Below are positions 5,833 to 6,858 of a DNA stretch of 6,858 nucleotides, in pieces. A model generated the notes under the pieces. That model saw only the letters and a list, made by a program, of their open reading frames with translations, searched no databases and had not been told where the DNA came from. The stretch's first letter is position 1; each line of letters begins with the position of its first letter. This DNA is from an uncultured Ruminococcus sp. (GTDB lineage Bacteria > Bacillota > Clostridia > Oscillospirales > CAG-272). A program made the position numbers and the translations under genes. The DNA lies in contig CACXCL010000101.1 of NCBI GenBank assembly GCA_902766115.1, positions 1-6,858 on the forward strand, written 5' to 3'.

Positions 5833-6858
5833 TAGTATCTTCCGATCTTCTCAAATTCGATATCCGGGAAATCCACACCGTCCCGGATGCGGTAGTCTCC
5901 GATGGTCGGATTGACGAACAGCGGGTTTTCATCGACGGTATATCCGAAATTGTCCTCGATGGTCGAGTACTTCACCACGTATTCATTGCTTGGAACGCCG
6001 ATCCCGCCGGTTCTATTGATAAATCTGTTGTTCGTGATCGTCTCGTTGCGCGCGAGGACGAAGTCCTTGTCGTCCCATCTGTCGAGATCCGTCGTCAGAT
6101 CGAATATCTCCGGCCAGTGCTCCATGGCGTAGGCCTTCAGCGCCGGGTTCGCCTCATACTTCGCATAAAGATTGTTCCAGTTTGCGATCCAGTTGAGGTC
6201 GTCTTCGCTGAACTGGCCGAGTGTTTCGGGCCGGTAAACTGCATTCTGTACCGTCACGGTGAATCCGTCGACCCCAATATCGGTCGTGATGAGGACGTTG
6301 TCCATCATCTTATTGTCGCGGCCGTTATGTATGACCATATTGCTCCCGTTAAAGAACAGATTGGAGCAGACGTCCGTCCCGGCGGAAAAGTCGTCGAGGT
6401 AAAGCGAGAAGCCGCCGACGCCGAGGGACGCCACGTTCTCGATAAGATTGTGTCTTACGACATTCCCCCGGTGTTCGAAATCGTTCCACGTGCAGAACAC
6501 CCCGCCGTCCGCCGCGTTTATCATCTGATTGGTGGCGTAGTTATATTCCATTATCACGTTCTGGCTGCCGCCGTAGAACACGGCACCCCGGCCGCCGTTG
6601 ATGAACTCGTTATGGGAGATCGTCACCTCGTCGCAGTGGGAGATGTACATCGCCGACTCCTCGTTGAGATAAAGGTTGTAATTGGTGAAGGAGTTGTTGT
6701 CGATCAAGGCGTTCATGTGGGTGGCGTACGCCACTCTCTCGGAGGTCGATCCCCCGAAGATGCCGAGGAAGCAGTCCATTGCCCGGTCAAATTCACTCCG
6801 GATGAGCGTGAAATTGAGATCGCGGGAGGGATCGTGTGTGGAAAAATATATTCCGTAC
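5832..6858 (-). CDS. Right-handed parallel beta-helix protein, 5'-truncated by window edge
   Basis: C-terminal part of a second beta-helix protein; 341 residues are visible. The first Met (6779) is not the real start: the frame stays open to the window edge with 26 more codons of family-like sequence (GIYFSTHDPSRDLNF onwards), and no ribosome binding site precedes that Met. Numbering from the Met, coils with the usual Asn/Gly pattern run about 20-160 (for example IDNNSFTNYNLYL and TISHNEFINGGRGAVFYGG). The conserved block DGGVFCTWNDFEHRGNVVRHN (91-111) and YLDD (127-130) are family features, often seen in carbohydrate-active beta-helix proteins. A helical insert rich in Trp and Tyr (about 186-215) precedes the final coils, and the end is FPDIEFEKIGRY. 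The sequence is co-linear with the C-terminal half of the protein at 2800-5568, so the two are paralogues. Whether this one also carries a signal peptide and SLH domains lies outside the window. Confidence 0.87.
   Translation of the reverse strand, partial: YGIYFSTHDPSRDLNFTLIRSEFDRAMDCFLGIFGGSTSERVAYATHMNALIDNNSFTNYNLYLNEESAMYISHCDEVTISHNEFINGGRGAVFYGGSQNVIMEYNYATNQMINAADGGVFCTWNDFEHRGNVVRHNLIENVASLGVGGFSLYLDDFSAGTDVCSNLFFNGSNMVIHNGRDNKMMDNVLITTDIGVDGFTVTVQNAVYRPETLGQFSEDDLNWIANWNNLYAKYEANPALKAYAMEHWPEIFDLTTDLDRWDDKDFVLARNETITNNRFINRTGGIGVPSNEYVVKYSTIEDNFGYTVDENPLFVNPTIGDYRIRDGVDFPDIEFEKIGRY

Noticed and set aside
5653..5932. Short open frames (about 60 codons) on either strand across the intergenic repeats
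   Set aside because: Their translations are just the palindrome, heptad and hairpin sequence (for example repeated FPLSIFHF-type peptides), with no start signal.

Overview
The window looks like a chromosomal segment of a GC-rich, Gram-positive anaerobe of the Firmicutes (Clostridia/Oscillospiraceae-like). Three things suggest this: the gene order dnaK-dnaJ-prmA, which is a Firmicutes-type heat-shock operon order; a secreted protein carrying three S-layer homology (SLH) domains; and intergenic repeats of a kind I recall from gut Clostridia genomes. The taxonomic placement is inference; there is no rRNA or other decisive marker.

Left part, + strand (1-2660): the 3' end of dnaK, a 97-base gap with a strong 15-bp hairpin, a complete dnaJ, then prmA (ribosomal protein L11 methyltransferase) 18 bases after dnaJ. 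This is a housekeeping chaperone and translation operon. It ends in two closely spaced intrinsic terminators (2659-2683 and 2695-2730).

Right part, - strand (2800-6858): two convergently oriented, tandem, paralogous genes for right-handed parallel beta-helix proteins. The downstream one (2800-5568) is complete. It encodes a 922-residue exported protein with a signal peptide, three SLH domains for cell-wall anchoring and a long beta-helix domain. The upstream one (5832-6858) runs off the window edge, so only its C-terminal 341 residues are visible. The two C-terminal halves are co-linear and end in a nearly identical 33-residue tail. Just after each stop codon lies a hairpin with the same C(UUCG)G-capped core, and beyond it a pyrimidine-rich array of 7-base repeats. 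The complete gene has its own promoter (TTGACT-17-TAATAT) and a strong ribosome binding site, so it can be transcribed separately from its paralogue. Both proteins probably act at the cell surface on, or bound to, polysaccharide, but no enzyme activity can be assigned from sequence alone.

The gap between the two beta-helix genes (5569-5831) holds the promoter, a 12-base tandem duplication, a double-palindrome REP-like element and the heptad array. I do not see a clearly new defence, mobile or RNA system. The least ordinary signals are the repeated 3' module (UUCG hairpin plus heptads) and the tail conserved between two otherwise diverged surface proteins.
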